Assembly (NCBI GenBank): GCA_964539305.1
Contig: CAZIIM010000008.1
Location: 5,355 to 69,354 of the forward strand
DNA from: CAZNUM01 sp964539305
GTDB lineage: Bacteria; Fidelibacterota; Marinisomatia; Marinisomatales; TCS55
DNA: 64,000 nucleotides
Reading direction: 5' to 3'
The number at the start of each line of letters is the position of its first letter. Position 1 is the stretch's first letter. The translations under genes and the position numbers were made by a program. The notes under the pieces are model-generated. The model saw only the letters and a program-made list of their open reading frames with translations, ran no database searches and was not told the origin of the DNA. Shown in pieces: positions 42,583 to 52,316 of the stretch.

Positions 42583-44301
42583 TTACGGATAGGACCGCCA
42601 TGGCTGAATTTCAAAATAACCGTCAGAATTAGCTCTTGCAACCGTATTCATTCTATTATGTCTTGTACCACCATAAGTAAAGGAAACGAATCCATTTTCA
42701 GAATCGTAGAATCCAAGATTCCCCGATCTCAATTCATAAGGATCATCGTATTCTTTACTCCAAATCACGTTCCCTGAATAATCCATTTTTTGTAAAACAG
42801 TAATGCCATTACCATAATGTGAAGATCTTCCAATCAATACTAATCCATTTTCTAATCCTACTAGATTACGTATTTGAATCCCAACTGGCGTGTTAGGTTC
42901 GAACTCATTTAATATTTGTCCACCAAAACTAACGAAATAAAATTTTCCTGGTGATGTCCTTTTTTGATACACAATTAGCTTATGATTTAATTCTTTTATC
43001 CATGAATAATAATAGCTCAGCCCTTCAAATGAACCTAATTCCCATTTAATTGTTCCATCTAGATTTAAGGATATTAAAGATATGTTACGGGATGCATCTC
43101 TGAAGTATCCATACAAAAAAATATTGTTTAAATCTAAAACGATAGCTTTTCGCACAACAAAACTCAATGAATCCCCATACAAATATTTTACACCATAGTT
43201 ATATAAACCATTATCTACCATTGCAAAAAATATCGCGAAATTATTATTCTTTAATTGAGTGTTACCCACAATAAAAGCAGTTTTGTCTTTAGGACCTTTT
43301 ATTGTTTTTAATACAGTTGCTTTCCCCTTTACTGAAAACCATTTAGACCAATTTGTATTTATATCCCCTATTTTATTGACTTCAATAATGGTTTTACCTT
43401 CTCCCTCATTATAATAATTCCCATTGGTCATAAAGTAACCATTATCCGTTAAATAGATTTTTATTCCCCCAATGAATAATGAATAGATTGGTAATTTCTT
43501 AGTATTGTAAATTTCACCGTTTTCGTTGACATCGTAAATGATTATGTCAGAACCCACTTTTTCAATGATTTCATATTCCCCATATTGAGCCTTAATTATC
43601 TTAAGAATTCCATCACCCCATTGATAACTAACGCTGTCAAACAGTACTTTATAGAATACATTTTTCCTGATCCAGAACCGAAGCGGTTCCGTCCACCTGG
43701 AACAGCGTGAATTCTCATCACAGGCTCTGACTTTCCAGTAATAAGTTCCTTCTTCACTTAGATTCACGTTTATAAAAGTGTCAGGCGTTTCACTACTGAA
43801 TACAAACGATTCAAAAGACGAGTCTTGTGAAACTTCAACCTGATATTTATCGGTACCAATCGTAGCCGTCCACTTTAGATAAACCGAATCCATATCTACA
43901 ATTACTGAATCGTACAATGGCTGTGTTCCGACAGGGATATTCAATCCCTTGGTATTAATTTTAACTTCAACAGCTCTTGAGGTTCCACTTATACCCTTAG
44001 AATCGATCGCTTTCGCTTTTAATTCATGTACATCTTCAGTAGACCAAAAAGCAGTTTGCCAGATAAACTCATAGGGGGTTTGATTATCTGTGCCAATTTT
44101 TTCACCATCCACCAATAATCTAACTTTTTCGATCTTGGTATCATGATCAACATCAACTTTCACAATAACGGGTCCTTTTACAGTTGAGCCGTCAACAGGC
44201 TGTGTGATAGTGACCAGTGGTTCCTTTTTGATTAATAGATCACACCCTGAGAATAGGATCTGACTTATTAGAAACGAGGATATGAATTGAATCAACTTCA
44301 T
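42583..44301 (-). CDS. AT-rich lipoprotein with Ig-like and FN3 domains
   Basis: 572 residues from ATG 44301, which lies 2 bp after the preceding stop; the lipobox is LFSGC. A bacterial Ig-like domain (VTITQPVDGSTVKGPVIV, then HELKAKAIDSKGISG) is followed by a fibronectin-III-like domain with YKVEVSQDSS-type strand (YQVEVSQDSSFESFVF) and paired Cys (RACDENSRCSRW). The C-terminal 350 residues form a repeated beta region with blades such as FLYGYFRDASRNISLISLN. DNA here is clearly AT-richer than its neighbours. Its Ig-like domain is paralogous to that of the next gene. Confidence 0.65.
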   Translation of the reverse strand: MKLIQFISSFLISQILFSGCDLLIKKEPLVTITQPVDGSTVKGPVIVKVDVDHDTKIEKVRLLVDGEKIGTDNQTPYEFIWQTAFWSTEDVHELKAKAIDSKGISGTSRAVEVKINTKGLNIPVGTQPLYDSVIVDMDSVYLKWTATIGTDKYQVEVSQDSSFESFVFSSETPDTFINVNLSEEGTYYWKVRACDENSRCSRWTEPLRFWIRKNVFYKVLFDSVSYQWGDGILKIIKAQYGEYEIIEKVGSDIIIYDVNENGEIYNTKKLPIYSLFIGGIKIYLTDNGYFMTNGNYYNEGEGKTIIEVNKIGDINTNWSKWFSVKGKATVLKTIKGPKDKTAFIVGNTQLKNNNFAIFFAMVDNGLYNYGVKYLYGDSLSFVVRKAIVLDLNNIFLYGYFRDASRNISLISLNLDGTIKWELGSFEGLSYYYSWIKELNHKLIVYQKRTSPGKFYFVSFGGQILNEFEPNTPVGIQIRNLVGLENGLVLIGRSSHYGNGITVLQKMDYSGNVIWSKEYDDPYELRSGNLGFYDSENGFVSFTYGGTRHNRMNTVARANSDGYFEIQPWRSYP

Positions 44302-44303
44302 TG

Positions 44304-45614
44304 TCAATGATTCGTTCCCATAATGACGCCCCCTAATTGACCACCGCCGGTTTTCTTTGCCATCCAAACTACATTTTGATCATCGATCTCTATATCATAA
44401 ATATTGTTTAAAAATGATGAATCTCCCTCGCCAGTGAAAATTTTCCATGTTTCGCCGTTGTATTTGGCCACACCTGTACCTACCACCCATACCCATCCAT
44501 CCTTATCTACAGCCAGCCTATTAGTCCAGTAAGAATAGGGAACACTATCAATGACCGTCCACTGGCCGTTTAAATCATATTTTGTCAGAAAGCCCCCATA
44601 TTGTATTAACCAGATATTTTGTTGATCGTCAATGACCATATGATTCACCCATTCAGTGTGCGGCATGGGCTGGAAAATCCACTGGCTGCCATCCCATTTT
44701 CCCAATTCGGCTTGATAATGAGCGGTATGTGTCAAACCGGCAATCCATAGATTATTATCCAAGTCAAATACCAGACCGGCGACGGAACCATCATCTTGAT
44801 ACATGGCAACAGTCGTATCCGTGTTTTCAATACCATACTTCCAATAACGAAAATTCTTGCCGTTAAAATAGCCTAATATGTTAATGTTTGTACTGAACCA
44901 GACTTTTCCTTCTCGGTCAATTTCCAATTCATCAATACCACCACTTGAATTCATTCCTTCACCCATTTGGTGAAATTCGATCTTTTCACCCTCATAATAT
45001 TTAAATAATAAATATTGGGATGGATAACCATCAATACCGCCCCAAATAGTATCGTTATAGCACTCAATTCCAGCTAAATAGAAACCAGGAAAACTATCTT
45101 TTACGATGGTCACAACTTCCCAAGTAACTCCATCGTATTTATATAATTCTGCCGAAAAATTATAAGCAGCCCATACAGTACCATCCTCGCAAGTTGTTAT
45201 ATATCTCAATCCAGTTTCAGGTAGTACCGAATTTGTAGAGTTGTAAAAAGTCCAGTTTACGGTATTGTCCAGTTCCACCGGGAAAGGTTCTGTATCGTAG
45301 AAATTTCCCTGTTTATCATAACTCCTGACGCTGATGTAATATTTACCGTCCTCCCATGCTGAGGTCTCCCAATGAATGGTAAATGGCTCTTTTTTACTAT
45401 AAAATCCTGTCTGGATTCCATCCACCCACAGTTCCACCTTGTTAATTTTGTCCAGGTTACTCGACTGAATTAAAACGGAAACCATTCCATTCAGGATTTC
45501 ATCCGGTTTGGGTGAAATAATTACTATTTCCGGCCCGATTTTAATATCGGGTTTTTGAACACACGAAAGATTAAATAACAAAAAACATACTATTCCAATT
45601 TTAAATTTTCTCAT
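44304..45614 (-). CDS. AT-rich lipoprotein with Ig-like domain and propeller
   Basis: 436 residues. I place the start at MRKFKIGIVCFLLFNLSC, since this gives a lipobox; the open frame begins 44 residues earlier and other in-frame starts are possible. An Ig-like domain (PEIVIISPKPDEILNGMVSV, KVELWVDGIQTGFY) is followed by a beta-propeller with repeated blades (GTVWAAYN, NNLWIAGLTH, QNIWLIQYGG, GWVWVVGTG, NVVWMAKKTGG). Such blades resemble two-component regulator propellers. It is likely surface-exposed. Base composition is AT-rich, as in the following gene. Confidence 0.65.
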   Translation of the reverse strand: MRKFKIGIVCFLLFNLSCVQKPDIKIGPEIVIISPKPDEILNGMVSVLIQSSNLDKINKVELWVDGIQTGFYSKKEPFTIHWETSAWEDGKYYISVRSYDKQGNFYDTEPFPVELDNTVNWTFYNSTNSVLPETGLRYITTCEDGTVWAAYNFSAELYKYDGVTWEVVTIVKDSFPGFYLAGIECYNDTIWGGIDGYPSQYLLFKYYEGEKIEFHQMGEGMNSSGGIDELEIDREGKVWFSTNINILGYFNGKNFRYWKYGIENTDTTVAMYQDDGSVAGLVFDLDNNLWIAGLTHTAHYQAELGKWDGSQWIFQPMPHTEWVNHMVIDDQQNIWLIQYGGFLTKYDLNGQWTVIDSVPYSYWTNRLAVDKDGWVWVVGTGVAKYNGETWKIFTGEGDSSFLNNIYDIEIDDQNVVWMAKKTGGGQLGGVIMGTNH

Positions 45615-45786
45615 TAAAGTAAACATAGGCAATGATCCATATTCAGTAAAATGTAACGTGGGTACCAGATTTATCAAAGAAACTTTTCCTGTTGTCTCTG
45701 AAATTGAATTCTTATGATGCACCAATATAAAAATAGAGTGGTTCAATAGATGAATTTTTAAATAAAAGAATTATGTAATTAATTAA

Positions 45787-47325
45787 TCACTCCAGCCATA
45801 GTTGCCGGTCCAGGCTGCGGTATTGAATGGCTTCACTCACGTGTTGAGGTAGAATTGAATCAGAACATTCCAGATCTGCAATCGTTCGTGATACTTTCAA
45901 AATCCGGTCGTAAGCCCGGGCCGAAAGTCCCAGCTTTTCCATGGCTGTTTTTACGAGATCAGCCGCTTCTTTTCCCAGAGAGCAGTATTTTTTCAACGCC
46001 TTGGTTTCCATCTGGGCGTTGGCAAAAATGTCAGAACCCTGAAAGCGCTTCAACTGAATCTTTCGTGCTGCCTGAACCCGGGCTTTTATATCGCCAGACC
46101 GTTCACCCCCTGCCGTTTCAGTTAGGTCGGCGAATGGAACCGCAGGAACTTCAATTTGAATATCGATTCGATCCATTAAGGGACCGGAAATACGACTCAT
46201 ATATTTCTGGATCATTTGAGGGGTACAGGTGCATTCATTCTTGGGATCGGTGGAATAACCACAGGGACAGGGATTCATGGCGGCCACCAGCATGAAACGG
46301 GCGGGATAACTCAGGCTGACCGTGGCTCTTGAAATGGTGACGACACCATCTTCCATGGGCTGACGCATTACTTCCAGTACATTTTTCTTGAATTCCGGTA
46401 ATTCATCCAGGAACAGGACACCATTGTGAGCCAGACTCACTTCTCCCGGTTTTGGAACCGTTCCGCCGCCGATAAGACCTGCATCCGAGATCGTATGATG
46501 GGGGGAGCGGAAAGGTCGGGTGGCGACAATTCCCTGCCCATCGGGAATCAATCCAGCCACGGAATGAATTTTCGTGGTCTGGAGAGCCTCCTCCAGGGTC
46601 AAATCCGGGAGAATGGTAGGCAAGCGTTTGGAGAGCATGGTTTTTCCACTCCCTGGAGGGCCAATCATAATGACATTGTGGGAGCCGGCCGCAGCCACTT
46701 CCAGGGCCCGTTTGACCTGTTCCTGCCCTTTCACATCCGTGAAATCCACCGAATAGAACTGGTGTGACCGAAAAACTTCTTCCCGATTGATTCTCACCGG
46801 TTGGAGCGAGCGCTCCCCGTTCAGCACTTGGACCACTTCCCGTAGCGTCCGGGCCGGTGCCACTTTCACATTTTCCACCACTGCCGCTTCGGCCGCATTC
46901 TCTTCCGGAAGAATGATTCCTTTCACCTGATGATCCCGGGCACAAACAGCGATTGGTAAAGCCCCTTTAATGGGTCTCAAGGTGCCATCCAGGGCCAACT
47001 CACCCAATAATAAAAGGTTATTCAAATATGTGGGCTGAACCTCGCCAATGGCAGCCAAAATACCGATGGCGATAGGTAAATCGAAAGCAGACCCTTCTTT
47101 CCGAACATCCGCTGGAGCCAGATTCACGGTCACGTGCTTGATGGGAAATTTAAAGCCGCTGTTTTTAATGGCTGCCGTGACCCGTTCTTTGCTCTCCTTT
47201 ACGGCACCTTCAGGGAGCCCGACCGTAACGAACCGTGGTAACTGGGCCCCGGATAAATGAGCCTCCACTTCCACCACATAGGCGTCGATCCCCAGAATAG
47301 CGCTGCTGAGAACGCGAGCAATCAT
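45787..47325 (-). CDS. ComM/YifB-family Mg-chelatase-like AAA+ ATPase
   Basis: 512 residues of the YifB/ComM family, whose best studied member is a branch-migration helicase that helps integrate DNA during natural transformation. The N-terminal Lon-protease-like domain opens MIARVLSSAILGIDAYVVEVE, then the AAA+ module shows Walker A GPPGSGKTML, DELPEFKKNVLEV, and a Cys cluster CPCGYSTDPKNECTC that may bind zinc. The C-terminal lid ends at DLECSDSILPQHV. A role in DNA uptake or recombination is plausible here. Confidence 0.9.
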   Translation of the reverse strand: MIARVLSSAILGIDAYVVEVEAHLSGAQLPRFVTVGLPEGAVKESKERVTAAIKNSGFKFPIKHVTVNLAPADVRKEGSAFDLPIAIGILAAIGEVQPTYLNNLLLLGELALDGTLRPIKGALPIAVCARDHQVKGIILPEENAAEAAVVENVKVAPARTLREVVQVLNGERSLQPVRINREEVFRSHQFYSVDFTDVKGQEQVKRALEVAAAGSHNVIMIGPPGSGKTMLSKRLPTILPDLTLEEALQTTKIHSVAGLIPDGQGIVATRPFRSPHHTISDAGLIGGGTVPKPGEVSLAHNGVLFLDELPEFKKNVLEVMRQPMEDGVVTISRATVSLSYPARFMLVAAMNPCPCGYSTDPKNECTCTPQMIQKYMSRISGPLMDRIDIQIEVPAVPFADLTETAGGERSGDIKARVQAARKIQLKRFQGSDIFANAQMETKALKKYCSLGKEAADLVKTAMEKLGLSARAYDRILKVSRTIADLECSDSILPQHVSEAIQYRSLDRQLWLE

Positions 47326-47414
47326 GAGTCTATATAAGCTAAATAAAAGTAAGCGTTGTTAAGTATGGTAACATTATCCCTCTAATGATGAAGGACCCAG
47401 GAATGGAAAGAATT

Positions 47415-47435
47415 ATTCCGACGCAGAGCCGGAAT
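47415..47435 (-). terminator. Possible weak terminator hairpin
   Basis: Stem ATTCCG/CGGAAT (6 bp, 9-base loop) lies just beyond the 3' end of the gene at 47443, followed on that strand by a short AATTCTTT. The stem is modest and the T-run weak. Confidence 0.3.
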
Positions 47436-47442
47436 CCGGAAA

Positions 47443-47883
47443 TCAGTCCCCGGGCTGAATTTTCCCGAATTTCAGGTTTTCGTACTTTTCCCAAATGGTC
47501 TCTCCCGCCGCCTGCTGGAATCGGTAGGCAAATGCCAGAGCCTCATCAAAAGGTCGGTCGAGGAATTCAGGGTGGCGGTAATATTCATCAATCCAGCCAA
47601 TAAATTCCTGCATCTTATCCTGACCGATCTCATCAAAAATTCCATACACCAGTTCCGCCTTGTGATCGTAGTACCACGTGGTCAGTTCCCCGTAACCCAG
47701 ATCCTTGATTAGCTGCTGATGCGTATCATAAACCTGAGTCAGGTAGGAAAATAAAAAAACTTCCTTCTCCTCTGGTGAAAGTGTTTTCCAATAGACTGAA
47801 ATGACGGTCGGTGTCGGTTTCTTCACTTCCTGCTGAGCGGGAAGTACGGTCAGGAATGTAAATAGTGCTAAAAGGAATTTCAC
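47443..47883 (-). CDS. Small exported protein, unknown function
   Basis: 146 residues. The start is GTG 47883, with a near-perfect AAGGAGG about 5 bp upstream inside the end of ispG; the frame also extends to ATG 47919, which would overlap ispG by 35 bp and is less likely. A signal peptide (FLLALFTFLTVLPAQ) precedes a helical mature protein with acidic and aromatic residues (FSYLTQVYDTHQQLIKDLG, FIGWIDEYYRHPEFLDRP). I recognise no family. The 1-bp space to ispG implies translational coupling. Confidence 0.65.
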   Translation of the reverse strand: MKFLLALFTFLTVLPAQQEVKKPTPTVISVYWKTLSPEEKEVFLFSYLTQVYDTHQQLIKDLGYGELTTWYYDHKAELVYGIFDEIGQDKMQEFIGWIDEYYRHPEFLDRPFDEALAFAYRFQQAAGETIWEKYENLKFGKIQPGD

Positions 47884-47884
47884 G

Positions 47885-48958
47885 TTAACCTCCTTTTTGC
47901 GAGGATTCAAATTCCTCAATCAGTTCTTCAAGTTTTTCAATGGCTTCACTTTCGGATACTTTCCCGCGATTCTCGCCCCGATAATACAAATGTCCACTCC
48001 CTCTTCCAAAAGCAATCCCCAGGTCGGTGTGAGAAGCTTCCCCAGGACCATTGACAGCACAGCCCATCAATGCAATCGTCATAGGGGTTTTTACGTTCTT
48101 CAATTTGGTTTCCATTTCCTTGGCAATCTTGAACAAGTCCACTTCCAGCCGGCCACAAGTGGGACAGGCCACAATGGTAACACCTTTGGCCGCCAATCCC
48201 AGCGACTTTAATATTTCAAAACCAACATGCACTTCCTCTACCGGATCTTCTGTCAGACTGACCCGGATGGTATCGCCAATTCCCTGAGAGAGAAGTGTAC
48301 CAATACCAACGGCTGATTTTACGGAACCGGCTTTAAACGGTCCGGCTTCGGTTACTCCCAGATGTAGAGGAAAATCGAACTCCTGCGAGAAAAGCTGGTA
48401 GGCTTCCACCATAAGACGGACATCGGAGGCTTTCAGGGAAACAATAATATCCTCAAACCCGTGTTCCTGACAGATGGCAATATGGCGGCGGGCACTCTCG
48501 ACCATGGCTTCGGCGGTGGGGTAACCATATTTTTCCAGTAAATCCCGTTCCAGACTACCCGCATTGACGCCAATCCGGATTGGCAACCCGGCGCCCTGGA
48601 CCTTTTTCAGCACTTCCTTAACCCGTTCCTTGTCGCCGATATTCCCGGGATTAATCCGGATTTTATCGGCTCCGGCATCCACCGCCTCCAGTGCCATCCG
48701 GTAATTAAAATGAATATCTGCAACCAGAGGCACCTGCATCCGCTTTTTAATTTCCTTCAGGGCCTTGGCGGCGGCTTGATCCGGTACCGTAATACGAATG
48801 ATCTGGCAACCGGCCTCCTCCAGCGCTTCCACTTGTTTAAGGGTAGCAGTCACATCGCTGGTCTTGGTTGTGGTCATGGACTGGACCGAAATGGGAGCAC
48901 CACCCCCGACGGGGACAGTACCAACCTGTACCTGACGTGTCTTTTTTCTTGGTTCCAT
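47885..48958 (-). CDS. ispG: 4-hydroxy-3-methylbut-2-en-1-yl diphosphate synthase
   Basis: Iron-sulfur enzyme of the methylerythritol phosphate route to isoprenoids, converting MEcPP to HMBPP with electrons from ferredoxin or flavodoxin. The TIM-barrel part shows SVQSMTTTKTSDV and ADIHFNYRMALEAVDAGADKIRINPGN. The cluster ligands lie in CPTCGR and GCAVNGPGE near the C-terminus. At 357 residues this is the short bacterial form. AAGGAGCG precedes ATG 48958. Other MEP-pathway genes are not in the window. Confidence 0.97.
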   Translation of the reverse strand: MEPRKKTRQVQVGTVPVGGGAPISVQSMTTTKTSDVTATLKQVEALEEAGCQIIRITVPDQAAAKALKEIKKRMQVPLVADIHFNYRMALEAVDAGADKIRINPGNIGDKERVKEVLKKVQGAGLPIRIGVNAGSLERDLLEKYGYPTAEAMVESARRHIAICQEHGFEDIIVSLKASDVRLMVEAYQLFSQEFDFPLHLGVTEAGPFKAGSVKSAVGIGTLLSQGIGDTIRVSLTEDPVEEVHVGFEILKSLGLAAKGVTIVACPTCGRLEVDLFKIAKEMETKLKNVKTPMTIALMGCAVNGPGEASHTDLGIAFGRGSGHLYYRGENRGKVSESEAIEKLEELIEEFESSQKGG

Positions 48959-49009
48959 TTCGCTCCTTAGAGAAACAATTTAGGGGTTAATCGGACCGGC
49001 AGCAATAAT

Positions 49010-50146
49010 TTAGCCTGTATAGGGTTCCTTCAAATAGTCTTCCGCCAGCTCAATTGCCCGTGAAAAATTATCCAGAGCAACACAATTTTTATAGGCGTTA
49101 ATCGCTGCTTCACGCTGACCTTTTAAATCGTAAATCATGCCACTCCTCAGCCAGGCAAAAGCCAGAATGGCATCCAGTTCGGCATGGTAATTCTCAATGC
49201 AGAGTTTCAGGTGGTTCTGAGCCCGATCCAGATCCCCTGTCAGAAAAAAATAATGACCCCATTCATAATTCAGATAACTGGTGTACCACTCGCGTTGCTG
49301 ATCCGTCAACTCAGGCAGACGTTCATTTAAGGCCTTCAATTTCTTTTGAGCAGGTTCCAGCTTCCCATTCTGGAGAAGTGACTCCGCGTAATGGATTTGG
49401 AAATCAAAGTTGCGGGGGTACTGTTCTGCAAGATGCTGGCTGACCGATAAGCCCCGTTCCAAATCTATGTCTGCCCAGAGATAGATAAAAGAAAGGATGC
49501 TCTCGGCTTCAGACCAGGCCCATTCACTGTTACGGGCAATTTCCATTTTCCGGATTCCAACCTCACGGGAGGGGTGCAGTCCAAAAATCTGGGCGGCAAA
49601 CTTTACCAGGAAATTGCTCAATCCAGAGTAATATTCCATAATACCGATGGGTAAATACGCGTCTTTCAGAGTCGGATTCAGATCCACCGCCTCCTGAATA
49701 AGACGGAAACCCTGATACGCCACTGTCAAGGTTCCAAACCATTGTTTCTGTCCCAGGAGGATCCGTGCCTTTAATCCTTTGGCAGCACCCAGATACAGCA
49801 GATATTCAGGATCATTTGGTTTTACAGTTAACAGTTCATTATAGACTGTTATGACGCTGTCCAGATCCCGATTGAAATTTTCATAGATTTCTGCCTGGGA
49901 GAGATAGGCTTCGTTCCTCCGCCACCGGGCTGCCGCCCACGTAAGGTGAACAACCGGATTTCGGGGATATTTTTCCCGCGCCTGGGTGAGGATTTTCACA
50001 CTGCGCTGGTAATCATAATTGTAGAAAGCTTCCACACCTTTTTTCACCATGGAATCGCCGGGATGTTGAGCCAGAAGGCTGCCGGATAAGGTTAGACTTA
50101 AGATCAGAATACGCATCAGAGACATGAAATTACGGTTTAAATCCAT
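49010..50146 (-). CDS. Exported TPR protein
   Basis: 378 residues with a signal peptide (LMRILILSLTLSGSLLAQ) and a chain of TPR-like helical pairs, for example AREKYPRNPVVHLTWAAARW, VDLNPTLKDAYLPIGIMEYY and IENYHAELDAILAFAWLRSG. No catalytic motif is seen; it probably scaffolds protein contacts in the periplasm. Possible starts at 50146, 50125 and 50116; I keep 50146. It lies 48 bp downstream of another TPR protein gene. Confidence 0.75.
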   Translation of the reverse strand: MDLNRNFMSLMRILILSLTLSGSLLAQHPGDSMVKKGVEAFYNYDYQRSVKILTQAREKYPRNPVVHLTWAAARWRRNEAYLSQAEIYENFNRDLDSVITVYNELLTVKPNDPEYLLYLGAAKGLKARILLGQKQWFGTLTVAYQGFRLIQEAVDLNPTLKDAYLPIGIMEYYSGLSNFLVKFAAQIFGLHPSREVGIRKMEIARNSEWAWSEAESILSFIYLWADIDLERGLSVSQHLAEQYPRNFDFQIHYAESLLQNGKLEPAQKKLKALNERLPELTDQQREWYTSYLNYEWGHYFFLTGDLDRAQNHLKLCIENYHAELDAILAFAWLRSGMIYDLKGQREAAINAYKNCVALDNFSRAIELAEDYLKEPYTG

Positions 50147-50194
50147 CCCCAGGAAAAAGAAACCCCCGGGAACTCGTTTCAGATAGATTTCAGA

Positions 50195-51919
50195 TTAATC
50201 GGTTTTGCCAGCCAGCAGGAGCCAGCCGCGAGCATCATTATTTTTGGGATTCAGTTCCATGCTCCGCTCCCAAGCTGCCTTGGCCATACCCGGTTCATCC
50301 ATTTTCCAGTAGGTGATACCTAATCCCAAATAAGCTTCCGCATTGGAGGGTTTCAGCTGAATGGCCTCATTAAAGGCTGAAAGTGCTTCCTGATATTTAC
50401 CCTGGTCTCGATAATAATTCCCCAGCGTGAGCATGGCTTCCGGTAACCATTCACCTGAATTCTGGTTGATGGTCAGCGCTTTGCGGAAAGATGTTTGACT
50501 CAATCCCGGTTCTCCACGACGATTGTACTCCACCGCAAGAATGTAATAGGCCTGTGGAAGATATTTGCGAACCTGAGTGTGCTGGGGCATAAAGTGCAGT
50601 AAATCCTCCCATGCCTGGGCTGCCCGGCCCCATTCCTGTGCCTTAAAATAACTCAACCCCTGGCGAAAGCGGGCCTTTGCATCGGTAGGGTTCACCCGAA
50701 CCGCGTCGCTGTAGGATAAACCGGCATAGATGTATTTCCCCTGCTTAAAGTACAGTTCCGCCAGCGCCGTATAATAATCGCCCTGATTCGGATTCATTTT
50801 AATGGCCGTCTGGTAAGCCAGTTTCGCCTGATCAATATTGCCCAGTCCCTCCAGTGCCTTCCCCTGAAGCAACACAAAACCGCTGTGATCAGGGAATTTT
50901 TCCCGGCCGCTTTCCGCCAGACGAACCGCCGTTTCGAATTGGCCGGCATCCAGTTTCTTGCGGATTTCGTTTAAACGGTAGGCTGCGCCTTCAGGACGTT
51001 TTTTGGCGGAACGGGTCAGGACTTCTTTGCTCATGGACTCCATTTTTTCGGTACCAAAATAGGTGGCCATGGCCTCAATTGTCGCCCGGTGATCAGGCTG
51101 AATATCCAGGGCCTCTTCAAATGCGTCCCTGGCTTTATTCAACTGCCCCTGGCGGGCAAAAAAGGAACCAAGATAAAAGTGGGCGTCTGCATTGAACGGA
51201 TCCCGCGCCACCAGCCGTAAATAGATATCCTTTGCTTCCTCCGCTTTATTATCAGCTTCATACTGGCGGGCCAGTTCAACCTGGATACGGTAATCATTCG
51301 GCTCTGCCCGGGCCGCCCGTTCCAGATCTTCCAGAGTGCGGGCACGGTGTATTTCAATCCGGGATACTTTTTTACCAGCCGCCGGTTCTAAATAGGATGT
51401 GGCACGGGCCAACTCCCTGGAACTGATTTCGAAAGCTTCTGTAATGGAATAAAGCTGATTGGCATAATCCACCGTATTAATGCCGGGGATTTTATCCATT
51501 TCCGGGACTTTTGCCTGGGTAGGTTTATTTGCCGCAAGCGGTGCTTTCCGGGTCCTGGATTTCTTCTTGAGATAGGCCTGAAGTTTCAGAATCCGCTGTT
51601 TCGTGGATTTAGAAGGATGAAGCTTGTAAGCCCGGATTAAATCTTTCAGGGCTCCGTTATAATCCTTCTTCTTGGCCCGGGCCATTCCCCGTTTTACCAG
51701 GGCATTGGCCTGGGCAATCCGTTTATTCGATGCGGATCTCTTTTTTCGCGCTTTGCCGGAGGACCGCTTTTTCGCACTTTTCTTAGCAGGCCGTTTCTTG
51801 GAGATAGTTTTCTTTTTTTTGCTTTGGGCTAAAAGGTGTGAACCGTCCTGAAGGGGAGCCAGATTGGCCAATAGACCGATGACTAATAATCGGGTGATCC
51901 ACTTGAAATTGATAGGCAT
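50195..51919 (-). CDS. Exported TPR protein with a Lys/Arg-rich N-terminal segment
   Basis: 574 residues. A signal-like N-terminus (WITRLLVIGLLANLAPL) leads to an intensely basic stretch (KKKKTISKKRPAKKSAKKR and KARKKRSASNKR), then one short TPR, a second basic patch, and about nine TPR units (for example RDPFNADAHFYLGSFFARQG, LDIQPDHRATIEAM, IKMNPNQGDYYTALAEL, IQLKPSNAEAYLGLGITYW). The basic region could bind a polyanion such as peptidoglycan, LPS or nucleic acid. The family is not named; the arrangement is odd for an exported protein. Confidence 0.72.
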   Translation of the reverse strand: MPINFKWITRLLVIGLLANLAPLQDGSHLLAQSKKKKTISKKRPAKKSAKKRSSGKARKKRSASNKRIAQANALVKRGMARAKKKDYNGALKDLIRAYKLHPSKSTKQRILKLQAYLKKKSRTRKAPLAANKPTQAKVPEMDKIPGINTVDYANQLYSITEAFEISSRELARATSYLEPAAGKKVSRIEIHRARTLEDLERAARAEPNDYRIQVELARQYEADNKAEEAKDIYLRLVARDPFNADAHFYLGSFFARQGQLNKARDAFEEALDIQPDHRATIEAMATYFGTEKMESMSKEVLTRSAKKRPEGAAYRLNEIRKKLDAGQFETAVRLAESGREKFPDHSGFVLLQGKALEGLGNIDQAKLAYQTAIKMNPNQGDYYTALAELYFKQGKYIYAGLSYSDAVRVNPTDAKARFRQGLSYFKAQEWGRAAQAWEDLLHFMPQHTQVRKYLPQAYYILAVEYNRRGEPGLSQTSFRKALTINQNSGEWLPEAMLTLGNYYRDQGKYQEALSAFNEAIQLKPSNAEAYLGLGITYWKMDEPGMAKAAWERSMELNPKNNDARGWLLLAGKTD

Positions 51920-52027
51920 AACAATTACTCGAATTTACAACACCCGCTTATTTCGGAAAGACCTTATTTCAATTCCAGACCTGGATTAAAAGGTCATTGA
52001 TTTCGAATAGGTTAAACAATTTGACTG

Positions 52028-52294
52028 TCACACTTTATCAAACCACATAAGTATTCCCATGAGGACAAAACCGGCTGCCGCCACCTTTTGAATGATCTGA
52101 GGAGAAAGGTAGGAATTCAGCCAGTTCCCGACCAGAATGGCTGCCCCGGTGAGGACGGCAAAAGCCAGCATGGAACCAATAAATAGTTCCCAACCGGAAA
52201 AGCCTTTTCCTTTCATGGCCAAAATCGCCAGTTGCGTTTTATCCCCAAGTTCCGCTAAAAACACAGTACCAAACGCCAACCACAATGCTTTCAT
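52028..52294 (-). CDS. GDT1/TMEM165-family (UPF0016) half-transporter
   Basis: 88-residue membrane protein with three helices and the hallmark AELGDKTQLAI. Full-length GDT1 proteins carry two such halves and transport Mn2+ or Ca2+ in exchange for protons; single-half bacterial forms act as homo- or heterodimers. Its partner half is not visible in the window. It lies 22 bp from the DUF2231 gene, at the edge of the metal-resistance island, so a divalent cation role beside that island is plausible. Confidence 0.88.
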   Translation of the reverse strand: MKALWLAFGTVFLAELGDKTQLAILAMKGKGFSGWELFIGSMLAFAVLTGAAILVGNWLNSYLSPQIIQKVAAAGFVLMGILMWFDKV

Positions 52295-52316
52295 CTTATT
52301 AAACCTTTCCTTCGAA

